Source of the DNA: an endosymbiont of Escarpia spicata
GTDB taxonomy: Bacteria; Pseudomonadota; Gammaproteobacteria; Chromatiales; Chromatiaceae
NCBI GenBank assembly: GCA_003349915.1
Contig: QFXE01000008.1
Span: forward strand, 124,001 to 188,000
Direction: 5' to 3'
DNA length: 64,000 bases
Both the position numbers and the translations under genes were made by a program. The first letter of the stretch is position 1. Each line of letters starts with the position of its first letter. The notes beneath the pieces were generated by a model, which saw only the letters and a list, made by a program, of their open reading frames with translations, made no database searches and was not told the origin of the DNA. Positions 51,827 through 62,045 of the stretch are shown piece by piece.

Positions 51827-53154
51827 ACTCTCTGGAACGCAGGTTGCAGATAGGTCTGGGACTCAGCCTCGTCCTTTTGATCGGGGTTTTGTGGGTCGTG
51901 GGTAATCAGTCTGTGCGCGGGCTCACGGAAGATTTCGTCGCCTCCCGCCTTGAGCATGATGCAGAGAGTCTATTGGCGGCGCTGATGCTGGATTCAGACA
52001 GGACAAAGCTGCGCTGGCGGCGTTTGAATCAGGTCTATAGCCAGCCGCTCTCCGGGCACTACTATATTGTTCGTTTAGGTGAGGGGGATGTATTTACATC
52101 CCGCTCCCTGTGGGACCATTTTCTGGATATTCCCACCCTGTCTCCCGGCGATGCAGAGCGTCTTTACAAAGAGGGGCCTGCGGGGCAGAAACTGCTGATC
52201 CTGGTCAAGGGATTCCATAAGTCCGGCATCGATATCACCCTGGCGGTGGCGGAGGATATGTCTCCGATACAGGCGCGGCGTGACCGATTCAAACTGGGTT
52301 TTGCCCTGTTGGCATTTGTCGGGTTGTTGCTGCTGTTATTGGTGCAGCGCCTGGTGGTGCGGCGCTCTTTCCACTCTCTCGAAGCGGTACGTGAAGACGT
52401 CCGTAGTCTGGAGCAGGGCAAGACAGTAAAACTCTCTGAAGATGTGCCGTTGGAGATACTGCCTCTGGTGCAGGAGTTCAACCATCTGCTGTCACTGTTG
52501 ACTCAGCGCATGGAGCGTTCGCGCAATGCAGTCGGCAATCTTGCCCATGCGCTGAAGGGGCCGCTCAACCTGCTGACACGATATTTCGATGTGAGCGAAG
52601 GTCGTGAACAAACGCCGCAAAATGACCAGGCCTGGGCGCAGATCGAGCGTATCCGAAGCTTGATGGAACGGGAGTTGAAACGCGCGCGCCTGGCTGGGAA
52701 AGGGGTATCGGGACAGCACTTCAATCCCCATCTGGAACTGGCGGATCTGGCAAAGACCCTGCAACTGATCCATCAGGACCGGGCGCTCGATATCCAACTG
52801 CAGGCCGATGATGATATACCCGTGTTCGGTGATCGGGAGGATATGTTCGAGCTGCTGGGAAACCTGCTGGACAATGCCTGTAAATGGGCAGAGTCCAGGG
52901 TGGTTTGCAGAATGACACTGGATGGAGGTGTTCGCATGGTCATCGAGGATGATGGCCCCGGTTTGACGGAACAGGAGCTTGCCGGTCTGACCCGTCGTGG
53001 CGTACGCCTGGATGAGACGGTAGAGGGCCATGGTCTGGGCGTCTCGATCGTCAGGGATATCGTCAAGCTCTACGAAGGCACAATTCTATTCAGGCGTTCT
53101 CCTGAACTGGGGGGAGTCAGGGTCGAGGTCGTCCTGCCGCTGGAAACCTCATGA
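51823..53154 (+). CDS. Sensor histidine kinase (PhoQ/QseC-like)
   Basis: 443 residues. Two membrane helices (about 12-30 and 160-182) bracket a periplasmic sensor. A HAMP-like region and an atypical dimerisation helix with [13 protein letters not shown] (His near 242) follow, then HATPase with N box [13 protein letters not shown] and G boxes EDDGPGL and GHGLGV. It is co-translated with the response regulator. The PepSY protein upstream could interact with its periplasmic part. The signal may be redox state or haem-protein state; that is inference. Confidence 0.92.
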   Translation: MNSLERRLQIGLGLSLVLLIGVLWVVGNQSVRGLTEDFVASRLEHDAESLLAALMLDSDRTKLRWRRLNQVYSQPLSGHYYIVRLGEGDVFTSRSLWDHFLDIPTLSPGDAERLYKEGPAGQKLLILVKGFHKSGIDITLAVAEDMSPIQARRDRFKLGFALLAFVGLLLLLLVQRLVVRRSFHSLEAVREDVRSLEQGKTVKLSEDVPLEILPLVQEFNHLLSLLTQRMERSRNAVGNLAHALKGPLNLLTRYFDVSEGREQTPQNDQAWAQIERIRSLMERELKRARLAGKGVSGQHFNPHLELADLAKTLQLIHQDRALDIQLQADDDIPVFGDREDMFELLGNLLDNACKWAESRVVCRMTLDGGVRMVIEDDGPGLTEQELAGLTRRGVRLDETVEGHGLGVSIVRDIVKLYEGTILFRRSPELGGVRVEVVLPLETS

Positions 53155-53311
53155 CGAGGTACAGCCCTTGAAGGGTTCGATATGTCGTCTCTCAAATGCT
53201 CCGAACCGCATGCGCGGATCTCTTGGTTTCGAAAATAGCCGGACTGCAAGCGGGCTTGTCTATTCTGCCGGAATGGTGAAGAGTGACACTAAAATCAACT
53301 GGTAATGTTCG

Positions 53312-53722
53312 ATGCCCCGTCTCAAGCAAGTGCTATTTCCCTCTCAGTCACGTTATTTCCCCGGACACCGTTGGATAAATATCGGTCTGCGCACACTCCA
53401 CCTGATCGGTATCGCCGGTGTGGGAGGCGGTTATCTTTACGCGGCGGCGGACGAAACCTGGCGTATCTATCTCGATCTTTGTCTGGCTAGTGGTCTGCTG
53501 CTGTCGCTGTTATTTATCTACGCCAACGGTATCTGGCTGCTGCAGTTGCGCGGGCATGTGATCATGCTCAAACTGCTATTGCTCTATGCCATCACCCTGT
53601 GGCCAGATCTGTCGATGCCGCTACTGCTGGTGATTCTTGCGCTCTCCGGCTGGATCTCTCATGCACCGGGCAGTGTGCGTTACTATTCGATCTTCTACCG
53701 GCGGCGTATTGAAAGCGTCTAG
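53312..53722 (+). CDS. Small integral membrane protein
   Basis: 136 residues with four hydrophobic stretches: LIGIAGVGGGYLY, LDLCLASGLLLSLLFIYA, HVIMLKLLLLYAITLW and LSMPLLLVILALSGWI. Conserved-looking H residues (TLHLIGI, RGHVIML) could bind haem but this is not shown. No family is recognised. It follows the kinase by 157 bases in the same direction and ends at a convergent hairpin. Confidence 0.65.
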   Translation: MPRLKQVLFPSQSRYFPGHRWINIGLRTLHLIGIAGVGGGYLYAAADETWRIYLDLCLASGLLLSLLFIYANGIWLLQLRGHVIMLKLLLLYAITLWPDLSMPLLLVILALSGWISHAPGSVRYYSIFYRRRIESV

Positions 53723-53765
53723 GAGTCCTGCAAACGGGCTGTCCAATCTTTTTGGGTTATTAATT

Positions 53766-53787
53766 CCCCCACAGCTTGCAGTGGGGG
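53766..53787. terminator. Hairpin between convergent genes
   Basis: CCCCCAC (53766-53772) and GTGGGGG (53781-53787) form a perfect seven-base stem between the convergent stops at 53722 and 53791. It could serve as a bidirectional terminator although T-tracts are weak. Confidence 0.55.
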
Positions 53788-53790
53788 AGT

Positions 53791-56286
53791 TCAATTGTGT
53801 TCAGATGTCAGTTCAAGCAAGCGGTCGAATGCATATTTTGATACCAGATGGTACAACTGCTCTGACAGCTCCTTGTGATGGGGGGTTATCTCTTCCAGCA
53901 GCGACTCCATTTCCATCACCTGTCCCTGCTCGATGGCGGCGTGAAAACGTCTGCGCCACTCACCAGAAAGTATGGTGAGGTCCGGCGGCTCGAGTTTTCG
54001 CGGTACAACCCGTTTTTTAGAAGCCCCCCCCTCATAGAGGTAACGCACCCCTAAATGCTGTGCCAACAGGGCAAGGACATCGGATTCCCAAAAGGGTTTG
54101 CTCAGAAAGTCATCACAGCCGGCGGCGAATAACCTTTCCTTTCCCTCCCTGAATACACTTGCGCTGACCGCTATCACTTTACACGCTTGTCCGGCTGGAC
54201 TCGCCTTGATGCTGCGGGTGGCTTCATAACCGTTCATATGGGGCATTCGGATGTCCATCAGCACCAACTGTGGCAGCCATTCGAAAAACACTTTCAGTCC
54301 CTGTTCACCATCGACCGCCTCCCGCACCTGAAAGCCGATACGCTCCAGAATGCTGCGCAGAAGAAGACGATTCACTTTATTGTCCTCGACGATCAATATT
54401 CGAAATTCCACTTGGTCCGGCTCCAGCCCTATAACTCTGCTGTAGTCTGAGCGTTTCGCTACCTCATCGATTTCACCCCGTGAAACAGAAAGCGACAGGG
54501 AAAAAACAGACCCTTTACCCAACTCACTTCGCAGATCTATTTCACCACCGAGGAGTTCGGCGTAGCGCTTGGAGATCGACAGCCCCAGCCCCAGCCCAGT
54601 ACCCTCTTTATATCCCCGATTACGCTTGATCTGGGTAAATTTTTCGAAGACCCGCGCCTGCTCCTGTTCCGCAATACCCCTGCCTGTATCCTCGATCTCC
54701 AGTTCCAGGTGAACCGTATCGGATCCCGTTTCATGGGAGCTGGCACGAATGAAAACGCCCCCCTCGTCGGTATATTTGGCCGCATTACCAAGCAGGTTGA
54801 GCAGGATCTGACGCAGTTTGCCTGGATCGGTCCGGATATAGCGTTCAAATTCCGGATCCTGTTCGAGTTGTAACCAGAGCCCCTTCTCTTCCAGTTTTGG
54901 CCGAATCAACATGACCACATCCTCCAACAACTCATGGAGATTGATGACTTCGTTCTCTATTGTTATCTTTCCAGCCTCGATCTGAGACATGTCCAGCACG
55001 TCGTTGATCAGGGTCAGCAGGTGTTCGCTGCTGCGGATGACAATACCCAGATTTTTCTGTTGTGATGGGCATTGTCGACACTTCTTTTCCAGCACCTGGG
55101 AAAAACCGAGGATGGCATTGAGAGGCGTGCGCAACTCATGGCTCATGTTGGCAAGAAATTCAGTCTTGGCCTGACTCGCAGTCTCTGCCTCCTGCTTGGC
55201 CTGCTCCATGGACGTGAGAGCCCCTTTCAGATGCTCCCCTGTCTGGCGCTGTGCCACGTAGGCACTCTCCAGGCGATCGAGCATTGAATTGAATGTCCTG
55301 CTCAGATGTGAGACTTCATCGTAGCCATCCACCGGCAGACGGTTTTGACTGGTGGTGTCGAAAGAGATCCCCCCGGTAGCCATTTCCAGCTGCCGTAATC
55401 GCCGGGTCAGTGAGTTTGCCAGTACACGGCTGGCAGGGATCAGAACGAACATGGAAACCAGCCCGGTTATCAGATAGACCCACAATAAACGGTCGAAATG
55501 TTCGGGAATAATCTCAGGATTCGAATAGACCGAGATTTCCATCTTATTCGATGCAAATATGCCTGATCTGCCAACCGGTACAGATGCTGCAACAAAGTTG
55601 GGTTTGGCATTCCCAATGGTCTTGGTTATTTGCTGTTTACTGATGGTCTCGATAAAGCGAAAGGTGAACACATCCTCAAGGTAGCGGGAGTAGGATGATG
55701 GCCGGTAAAGCGGTGATCTGAGCAACTCACGAGCGGCAAACTGTATGACTACTACCCCTTCCGGTTGACCGGTGTTGGCGAAGATCACTGGGGCGGCCAA
55801 TACGAAATAGCAGTTGTCATGATCGACAACGATGGCGGTACGCCGCTCTCCCGAATCGACAACGGCTGCCAGCCACTCTTTGGCCACAACAAGCGCACTC
55901 TCATTGTTCCGGGAAAACGGTACTCCGCGAAAGTCGGTCACTGCAACGGTGACGGGAACGTCGTTGATCTGGCGAAAATCGGCCAGAAAGCTACGCAAAT
56001 AGATCTTCCGCCCAATGCTATCCACCAGTGCATTGCCGACCAGGGTGTTTTCCGACAAAGACGACAGGGTGCTGTTCATTACGGCTAATTTATCATCCAG
56101 CCGCTGAGCCAGATCCTGGACACTCTCATTGATCTCGGCATGCAGGGTCTCATTCATCTGTTGCCGCATGGTCAGATAGGAGGGCCCACCAAGAACGACA
56201 ACAGTGATCAATGTCAGCACGCCGGTTCCCACTGCGATCTTCTGTGACAGGTTCCAGCGCATGGTGTTGAGGAATTCCAACTTCAT
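53791..56286 (-). CDS. Hybrid sensor histidine kinase with receiver domain
   Basis: 831 residues. Membrane helices near 16-36 and 265-285 bracket a large periplasmic Cache-like sensor. HAMP (to about 345), coiled coil, HisKA with His383 ([11 protein letters not shown]), HATPase ([19 protein letters not shown]) and a receiver with Asp678 (LMDIRMP) follow. A roughly 90-residue tail lacks an Hpt histidine motif. It follows the binding-protein gene by 69 bases and probably reads that protein. Confidence 0.9.
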   Translation of the reverse strand: MKLEFLNTMRWNLSQKIAVGTGVLTLITVVVLGGPSYLTMRQQMNETLHAEINESVQDLAQRLDDKLAVMNSTLSSLSENTLVGNALVDSIGRKIYLRSFLADFRQINDVPVTVAVTDFRGVPFSRNNESALVVAKEWLAAVVDSGERRTAIVVDHDNCYFVLAAPVIFANTGQPEGVVVIQFAARELLRSPLYRPSSYSRYLEDVFTFRFIETISKQQITKTIGNAKPNFVAASVPVGRSGIFASNKMEISVYSNPEIIPEHFDRLLWVYLITGLVSMFVLIPASRVLANSLTRRLRQLEMATGGISFDTTSQNRLPVDGYDEVSHLSRTFNSMLDRLESAYVAQRQTGEHLKGALTSMEQAKQEAETASQAKTEFLANMSHELRTPLNAILGFSQVLEKKCRQCPSQQKNLGIVIRSSEHLLTLINDVLDMSQIEAGKITIENEVINLHELLEDVVMLIRPKLEEKGLWLQLEQDPEFERYIRTDPGKLRQILLNLLGNAAKYTDEGGVFIRASSHETGSDTVHLELEIEDTGRGIAEQEQARVFEKFTQIKRNRGYKEGTGLGLGLSISKRYAELLGGEIDLRSELGKGSVFSLSLSVSRGEIDEVAKRSDYSRVIGLEPDQVEFRILIVEDNKVNRLLLRSILERIGFQVREAVDGEQGLKVFFEWLPQLVLMDIRMPHMNGYEATRSIKASPAGQACKVIAVSASVFREGKERLFAAGCDDFLSKPFWESDVLALLAQHLGVRYLYEGGASKKRVVPRKLEPPDLTILSGEWRRRFHAAIEQGQVMEMESLLEEITPHHKELSEQLYHLVSKYAFDRLLELTSEHN

Positions 56287-56355
56287 GGCGGCCTATTTGC
56301 GCCCAAGAGAGAGCGGTACTATGACCCCGTCTTCACGGTAACGGGCCATGAATAC

Positions 56356-57483
56356 CTATTTCTGCTTGAGGGCATCATGGCTTTCAGGCGTGAAAGGGCG
56401 TGCGTAGGAACCGGTTAGCCCCTGGTAGTCGCGCACCTGTTCAAGGGCATCCCGTACTTTGGCCCGGTTTGTGGTGCCTGCAATATTCACAGCGCGGGCC
56501 AGGATGTGTATAAGATCATAGGCGTGCCCAAAGCCCACTGGCGATTCCACGTCCTCGATTCCCTGGATGGCCAACAGCCGCCTGGCCCGGCTCATTACCC
56601 GATCACGGATCTGGGGATCAGCGGTGAACAGGCTGAAGGTCTGAACCACGGAAAAATCGAGCTTGTGCAGCGTCGCGCCACTCTTTTCCACCATTTTGCC
56701 ACCAGTTACCCCCCAGTGACTGATAATCGGCAGTATTTCGTCATTATCTACCGCGGCGAGTTGATGGACCAGTCGGGATCCCTCAATATCGTTTGCCACC
56801 AGAATGACCGCATCCGCCCCCGCACTCAGCAGTATGCGATAGTGTCGCAACATCTCTTTTTCACCCCAGTTGTACCAGACTAATTTCAGGATTTTCGGCG
56901 CTGACTCACGCTCTTGATAACGCTGGGCTGCCTTGGCATTGCTTCGTCCCCAACCGGTATTCGGCACCATTATTCCAACCCGTTTGGCCCCTTTTTTTTG
57001 TGCATGCCGTAGCATGGCCGGCATGGCGTACCGGTCGCGAAGAGAGAGGCGAAAGGTATAGCTAGGTCGGTAGTCATGTTCGGTAATGCCGTCAGCTGAA
57101 CCCCAGGCATCCAGTAATACGATCCCCAATTCGTGGACCAGATCGATTTCGTCGAGGAGGACCGGACTGAAGCGTCCCCCCACTACGGCGACCAGATCCT
57201 CCTCTTTGGCAAATCGCCGGATATTATCCCGCCCACGCGCCGGAACGGAGCGGTTATCACGGGTCAATAGTTTCATCGGCCGGCCGTTCAACACGCCGCC
57301 TGCTTCGTTGATCTCGTCAAGCGCGATACGGATGCCCCGTTCGATCGATTGGGCAGAGGTACTGTTGAGCAGGCTGAACTCCCCATCAAACCCAACGTAG
57401 ACAGGTTTGTTCTCCTGCGCGGGCACGATGGCGGAGAAAAACGTCAAACACAGGAAGATAATGGGAATTTTATGTCGTAGCAT
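56356..57483 (-). CDS. ABC-type (branched-chain amino acid-like) substrate-binding protein, orphan
   Basis: 375 residues from the ATG at 57483, chosen for GAGGAGA and a signal peptide (IPIIFLCLTFFSAIVPAQ); the longer frame to 57573 lacks both. The Peripla_BP_6 fold shows as VGFDGEFSLLNSTSAQSIERG, ALDEINEAGGVLNGR and VAVVGGRFSPV. No permease or ATPase gene is near. Flanked by a GGDEF response regulator and a hybrid kinase on the same strand, it is more likely a sensory ligand carrier than a transporter part. Confidence 0.87.
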   Translation of the reverse strand: MLRHKIPIIFLCLTFFSAIVPAQENKPVYVGFDGEFSLLNSTSAQSIERGIRIALDEINEAGGVLNGRPMKLLTRDNRSVPARGRDNIRRFAKEEDLVAVVGGRFSPVLLDEIDLVHELGIVLLDAWGSADGITEHDYRPSYTFRLSLRDRYAMPAMLRHAQKKGAKRVGIMVPNTGWGRSNAKAAQRYQERESAPKILKLVWYNWGEKEMLRHYRILLSAGADAVILVANDIEGSRLVHQLAAVDNDEILPIISHWGVTGGKMVEKSGATLHKLDFSVVQTFSLFTADPQIRDRVMSRARRLLAIQGIEDVESPVGFGHAYDLIHILARAVNIAGTTNRAKVRDALEQVRDYQGLTGSYARPFTPESHDALKQK

Positions 57484-57569
57484 AATCGTCTCCTCAACAG
57501 GCGCATCCTTGATCCGCAGGGTTTTCGATAGGTTCATGGGAGGTGTTCCGTCCGGCAGGCGATGGCATC

Positions 57570-58538
57570 TCACTCATCCTCCCCGGCTAGAAAACTCGAC
57601 CAGATGACCCGGTTTCGTCCCGAATTCTTGGCCTTATAGAGATTGGCGTCGGCCCGTTCTATCAGTTCGTTGTACCCAATGCCGGGTGAGGGCAAAGCTG
57701 TCGTGCCCCCGATGCTCACCGAAAGGTGGTGTGTAACCGAGGCGTCTGGATAAGCAATCGCGAGTGCCCCCACCTCTTTGCGGATGTGTTCAGCGATCAT
57801 CTCGGCGCCCGCCTGATCCGTATCGGGGAGCAGTATGAAAAACTCTTCGCCACCAAAACGTGCCGCCAGGTCGGCAGGGCGACTGAGTATTTGCGTCATC
57901 GTTCTGGCGATCGCAATCAGGGCCTTATCCCCCATAAGATGCCCCATGCTATCGTTGTATTTTTTAAAAAAATCCACGTCCAGAATGGCTACGGAAAGGG
58001 GCCGGGAACCACTACGCAGGGAACGGCTCCACTCATTCTCCAGCTGTTCGTCTAAAAACCGCCGATTGGGGATCTCTGTCAGAGGATCGAGTTTCGCAAG
58101 CTGTTCCAGCAGATTGCGTTGATGTACGTATTTCAGATGAGTACGCAAGCGCGCCTTGATGATCTCGGCCTGGAAAGGCTTGGTGATATAGTCCACGGCC
58201 CCGAGTGTCAGCCCCCGACCCTCGTCCTCGGGATTGTTCAGGGCGGTAAGAAAAATGATCGGGATATCCCTTGTACGGTCGTTGGACTTGAGAAGTTTAC
58301 ACACCTCAAAACCATCCAGGCCAGGCATATGGATATCGAGAAGGATCAGATCGGGGGGGTTGGCCTCCACGGCACGCAGTGCAAATTCTCCATTCGGCGC
58401 CACCCGGATCTCGTAGGCTTCGTCAGCCAACAGGCGTTGCAGCAGATCCAGGTTATCCGGCGCGTCATCGACGATCAGAACGCTGGAGCTGGTATCCTGA
58501 ATGCCTGAAAACATTGCGCCTAATTCACCCTGTTGCAT
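57570..58538 (-). CDS. Response regulator with GGDEF output (diguanylate cyclase)
   Basis: 322 residues. The receiver (about 15-135) has LIVDDAPDNLDLL, phospho-acceptor aspartate in LILLDIHMPGLDGFE and lysine in YITKPF. The GGDEF domain carries FGGEEF with RPAD five residues before it as an I-site. Phosphorylation should raise cyclic di-GMP synthesis. As first gene of the operon with the binding protein and hybrid kinase, it is the likely output of that pathway. Confidence 0.93.
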   Translation of the reverse strand: MQQGELGAMFSGIQDTSSSVLIVDDAPDNLDLLQRLLADEAYEIRVAPNGEFALRAVEANPPDLILLDIHMPGLDGFEVCKLLKSNDRTRDIPIIFLTALNNPEDEGRGLTLGAVDYITKPFQAEIIKARLRTHLKYVHQRNLLEQLAKLDPLTEIPNRRFLDEQLENEWSRSLRSGSRPLSVAILDVDFFKKYNDSMGHLMGDKALIAIARTMTQILSRPADLAARFGGEEFFILLPDTDQAGAEMIAEHIRKEVGALAIAYPDASVTHHLSVSIGGTTALPSPGIGYNELIERADANLYKAKNSGRNRVIWSSFLAGEDE

Positions 58539-58734
58539 CAGTGGGGAGAGACCGCCTGTCCACTTCTGTTTGCCATTGCAGATGCGAATATTGGATCAGA
58601 CCCGGAACCTCTTCTGGAAAGCAATATTGCGAGTCTATTTACCTCTTTCGCTTTAAATTGTAGCGGTGTTTGACAGAGTTTCTTTAGTCGGAATGGAATT
58701 TAATTTTCCCTTCCTGACACCCCCCCCCCTGTGT

Positions 58735-58753
58735 CCTCCCATAATATGGGAGG
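58735..58753 (-). terminator. Hairpin after the beta-helix gene
   Basis: CCTCCCAT and ATGGGAGG pair perfectly around AAT, 17 bases after the stop of the gene at 58770. On the minus strand a G-run rather than a U-tract follows, so intrinsic termination is uncertain. Confidence 0.4.
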
Positions 58754-58769
58754 CAGTGCGGGCAAAATC

Positions 58770-60440
58770 TCAGGGTTTTTCGATGGCGCCGATATCAGGC
58801 CCTTTCCCGTTGTAGCTCAGGGTCAGGCCCTGACCCTTGTTCCAGGTTAGCGGGCGATCGAGCGTTATCTGGTTGGTTTTGTAATCGACTGCGAGGATGC
58901 GGACGCGCTGCTGCTGATCCTGCAGCTGAATCTCGTCGCCTTTTTCGCCGGGGATGTCGAAACCGTCCTGGAACCAGGAGGCGTCGTTGACCGGTATCTC
59001 CGTTCCGCTGCCTGCGCTGCGGGTGCGGGTGAGAAAGCGGCCGCTGTCCAGCAGAGGACTGCCGCCGGTGGGTGTGAAGTCGTTGTTGCCTTCATCCACG
59101 TATTTCGGATCGGCCTCGATGAAATTCCGGAACAACTCCGGATTCGATTTCATCCAGCCGCTCACGGATTGTGGGTAGGGATTGCGGTTGGAGTTACGCA
59201 CGCCATGGGAGATGAGATAGAACTCCCCCGCCTCTTCATTGAAGATCAGGTTGTTGTCGAAAAAGAAGCCATCGAGACGAGCTGTCTTGATCTGCACCGG
59301 CGCACCCCGGAGGAAGCGATTGTACCAGTCCCATCGTTCGTCGTTGACCACAAAGATGCTGCGTGTGAAGGCGTTATTGACCAGCTGATTGTCATCAAGA
59401 TGATAGCCTTTTCCTCCCAGTGCGATCTCGATTGCAGCGAAACTGGTGGCGTGAAAGGTGTTGTTGTAGATGCGGTTGCCCGTGTTGTAGCGGGCCTCTT
59501 TGCCATATAGAGCGAGCTGCATTGCAGGGCCGATGGTGTGGCGAAACCGGTTGTGCCGGATGATGCTCTGCTGGGCGGCATGCTGGATGCCTGCGTAGGG
59601 GGAGTGCCTGCCGCTGGATGGGGTATAGGTGAAGTCATTGTCCTCCACCAGATTGTGCTTGGTGGCGTCATCATCGTCAAACTGGTGGTCAAAACCCACG
59701 TTATGATAGTCGTAGATCTCACCGATCTTCTGCAGTTCGTTGTAGAGGTCGTTACCCCTGATGATGTTCTTGTTGCCGCACTTGATGGTCCAGAGGGTGT
59801 GTTTGCCGTTGCGAAATCGATTGCCCTGCACCAGGTTGCTGTCCGACTTCACCAGTGAAAGGTTGTCCTGAGTGGTGCCGTCAAACAGGTTGTTGATGAT
59901 GCGGTTGTGATCCGCCTGTTCGAAGAAGAGGCCTGTCTTGGAGCTGCCGTTGGGGTCGTGAGCGCCAATGAAGCGGCAGTTGATGATCTGGTTGTAATCC
60001 GCATCCCGCCCATAGAGCCAGCGCCTCACGTCGTGCACTTCAATGTTCTCCAGGATCACGTGGCTGCGATAAGAGATGTCGATTGCGGGTTTGAGATGCT
60101 CGCCACTGATGATTGCTGTTTCTCCCTTGTAGCCGCGGAAGATAAGGGGTTTTGATTTTGTGCCGGAATGCCTGGGTTTGAGTATTTCACGGTATACGCC
60201 GCCACGGATCAGCACTTTGTTCCCTGCAGCCGCCACAGCGGAGGCTCCGGCCAGCGCTTGGTAGGCGGCCTGTTTGCCGTTACCACACTTGCGGGTTTCG
60301 GGGTTGTAGTTCCGGCAGTGGTCTGTCTGGATGGAGCCATCCACATAGAGGGTGTCGGATCCTCCGGCAATGGAGGATCCACTGGCTGACAGAAGGGCGG
60401 CGCCAAACAGCAGTCCGACAAATAGGCGGTTGTGCATCAT
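58770..60440 (-). CDS. Exported right-handed parallel beta-helix protein
   Basis: About 556 residues from the ATG at 60440; ATGs at 60437 and 60467 are alternatives. A signal peptide (LFVGLLFGAALLSASGSS) leads to a pectate-lyase-like start (YQALAGASAVAAAGNKVLIRGGVYRE) and many N-rich turns such as NQIINCRFIGA, NRIINNLFDG and NRIYNNTFHA, which mark beta-helix rungs. The end (GKGPDIGAIEKP) is the usual closing motif of this group. It may bind or cut an extracellular polysaccharide; no catalytic set can be assigned. Confidence 0.82.
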   Translation of the reverse strand: MMHNRLFVGLLFGAALLSASGSSIAGGSDTLYVDGSIQTDHCRNYNPETRKCGNGKQAAYQALAGASAVAAAGNKVLIRGGVYREILKPRHSGTKSKPLIFRGYKGETAIISGEHLKPAIDISYRSHVILENIEVHDVRRWLYGRDADYNQIINCRFIGAHDPNGSSKTGLFFEQADHNRIINNLFDGTTQDNLSLVKSDSNLVQGNRFRNGKHTLWTIKCGNKNIIRGNDLYNELQKIGEIYDYHNVGFDHQFDDDDATKHNLVEDNDFTYTPSSGRHSPYAGIQHAAQQSIIRHNRFRHTIGPAMQLALYGKEARYNTGNRIYNNTFHATSFAAIEIALGGKGYHLDDNQLVNNAFTRSIFVVNDERWDWYNRFLRGAPVQIKTARLDGFFFDNNLIFNEEAGEFYLISHGVRNSNRNPYPQSVSGWMKSNPELFRNFIEADPKYVDEGNNDFTPTGGSPLLDSGRFLTRTRSAGSGTEIPVNDASWFQDGFDIPGEKGDEIQLQDQQQRVRILAVDYKTNQITLDRPLTWNKGQGLTLSYNGKGPDIGAIEKP

Positions 60441-60505
60441 TTCTATCCCTGTAGTCTCTCTTTGCACCGTTTCGGCATGAGATCGGCAGCGCTCATCATA
60501 AACGG

Positions 60506-60754
60506 ATGCTCACAGGGCTGCCATGGGCGGCGTTGATCAGGAATTTCGGTCTGGTGGGGGAAGCGGTTTCCGTGTCGGATCTCGCCCCGCAAGCGATTGA
60601 GGCGAAGTATTCGGGCGCCGGGGTTGGCTGCAAGACTCTCGCCGAAGTCAGTAAGCAGATAGGCGTAGATGCCGATGAGGCGGAGACTTTCAGACAGTTG
60701 GGGGAGCGTTACGCGTTGAACCCCATCGACCTGCCCAAGCTGACTTATCGCTGA
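60506..60754 (+). CDS. Short hypothetical frame, possibly a gene remnant
   Basis: 82 residues. AAVSV-like start then SVSDLAPQAIEAKYSGAGVG, CKTLAEVSKQIGVDADEA and ERYALNPIDLPKL resemble the C-terminal tail of some membrane proteins, in which a GxGxKTL segment precedes short helices. No ribosome binding site is evident, so it could be a remnant whose 5' part is lost. Low confidence. Confidence 0.3.
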   Translation: MLTGLPWAALIRNFGLVGEAVSVSDLAPQAIEAKYSGAGVGCKTLAEVSKQIGVDADEAETFRQLGERYALNPIDLPKLTYR

Positions 60755-60782
60755 ATGGATCAGCTGGTCGCAACCGGACGGT

Positions 60783-60851
60783 GTGTAGGAGCGGCGCCCC
60801 GCCGCGATTTACCCGCCAACGGAGCAATCGCGGCGGGGTCGCAGCTCCTAC
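60783..60851. repeat. REP-like inverted repeat after the DUF5666 gene
   Basis: GTAGGAGC and GCTCCTAC form the outer pair and CCCCGCCGCGATT / AATCGCGGCGGGG a perfect 13-base inner pair. It ends at the stop of the DUF5666 gene and is a relative of the element at 29451. Positions may be off by one or two bases. Confidence 0.7.
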
Positions 60852-62045
60852 CTACTCCCGTTCCACCTTGGTGGCTGTCAGGACACCGCCATTATCGACA
60901 TAGGTAACATCGACATTCTCGCCGGGGTTCAGGCTGGCCAGGCTGAAGAATTGGTCGTTTTCGTCGACGAAGATAGTCGAAGTGGTGGTTACGAATGTTT
61001 GCCCGCCCAGGACCGTGGTAAAGCTGCCTGCGCCCAGATCCACGCTGGCGACGGTATCTTCAACCTCCTGTTTGTCAGCACTGTCGGTGCCGAATTCGAT
61101 TTCACTGGCGATCAGTAGTGTTCCGTCCATGGTTCCCTCAACTTCCAGAGGTGTTCCGGCCAGGATTTCGTCGCTGTTTCCGTCCTCGAACTCAGTGGAT
61201 GCGGTTATCTGGACCGTCTGGCCATTGAGCGTGAACTGATTCGTGACGTCATCGATGTCGGTGGTGACGATCCCCTCGATCTCCAGCTCTTCGCCATCCT
61301 CGGCCCACTCCAGGTCGCCATCGCCCTCGGTCTCCACTTCATCGGCTTCGAAGATTGCGCCGTTGAAGCTGTTTCCTTTGGCTTCGACGTACGTCCCTTC
61401 CTGGGGGGTGCCGTCGGGCAGACTTGCCACACTCCAATCGACAGTGAGGCCGCCAAGCGAAAATCTGTTGGCGACCAGGTTTTGCACGATGCCTTTGACT
61501 TCGAGTTGATCTGCGCCGTTCCAGGCGGCGGACTTCACCTCGATGCGGGTGGCGTAGATGACGCCAAGACCATCGGAGAAACCGCTGACCTCGATGACTG
61601 CATCGATAGCCAGGTCGGCGAGCAGGATACCGGTGCCGCCGTCGTCATAGATGGTGTCAAGATCGACGATCACTGTCTGACCCATCACAGTCAGGCTGCT
61701 GCTGCCTGCAATGTCATTGCCGCTGACGGTGCCCTCCAGTAGATCGGCGTACTCCACCGTCTCCGCTTCACCGTTGACGCCGTCGTTGCTTCCGGTGATA
61801 CGCACCACCATGCCGACCTTCAGGTCAGACTGGTCGACCCGTGTCGGCTCCTCAAACTGGTAGCTTGTGGTCGTGGTTTCGTATTTGATGTCGTTCAGAT
61901 AGATGGAACCAAAACCCGTGACACGCCCCCAGGAGACGCCGGTGCCGCCGATGCCGCCATCAGCGGTCTGGGTTTCACCGCCACCGCCGCAGCCGGAAAG
62001 AATGAGGGTGGTAAAAAGGATCGGAAAAACTTTCATGTCAGTCAT
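60852..62045 (-). CDS. DUF5666 lipoprotein
   Basis: 397 residues; the ATG at 62036 is an alternative start. The lipobox LSGC is followed by a glycine run, marking an outer- or inner-membrane lipoprotein. The rest consists of three to four DUF5666 repeats of about 75 residues, each with a strand pattern such as VEGIVTTDIDDVTNQFTLNG or VKGIVQNLVANRFSLGGLTV. It is very acidic. The function is unknown. Its start overlaps the DUF6502 stop, so the two are co-translated. Confidence 0.85.
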   Translation of the reverse strand: MTDMKVFPILFTTLILSGCGGGGETQTADGGIGGTGVSWGRVTGFGSIYLNDIKYETTTTSYQFEEPTRVDQSDLKVGMVVRITGSNDGVNGEAETVEYADLLEGTVSGNDIAGSSSLTVMGQTVIVDLDTIYDDGGTGILLADLAIDAVIEVSGFSDGLGVIYATRIEVKSAAWNGADQLEVKGIVQNLVANRFSLGGLTVDWSVASLPDGTPQEGTYVEAKGNSFNGAIFEADEVETEGDGDLEWAEDGEELEIEGIVTTDIDDVTNQFTLNGQTVQITASTEFEDGNSDEILAGTPLEVEGTMDGTLLIASEIEFGTDSADKQEVEDTVASVDLGAGSFTTVLGGQTFVTTTSTIFVDENDQFFSLASLNPGENVDVTYVDNGGVLTATKVERE

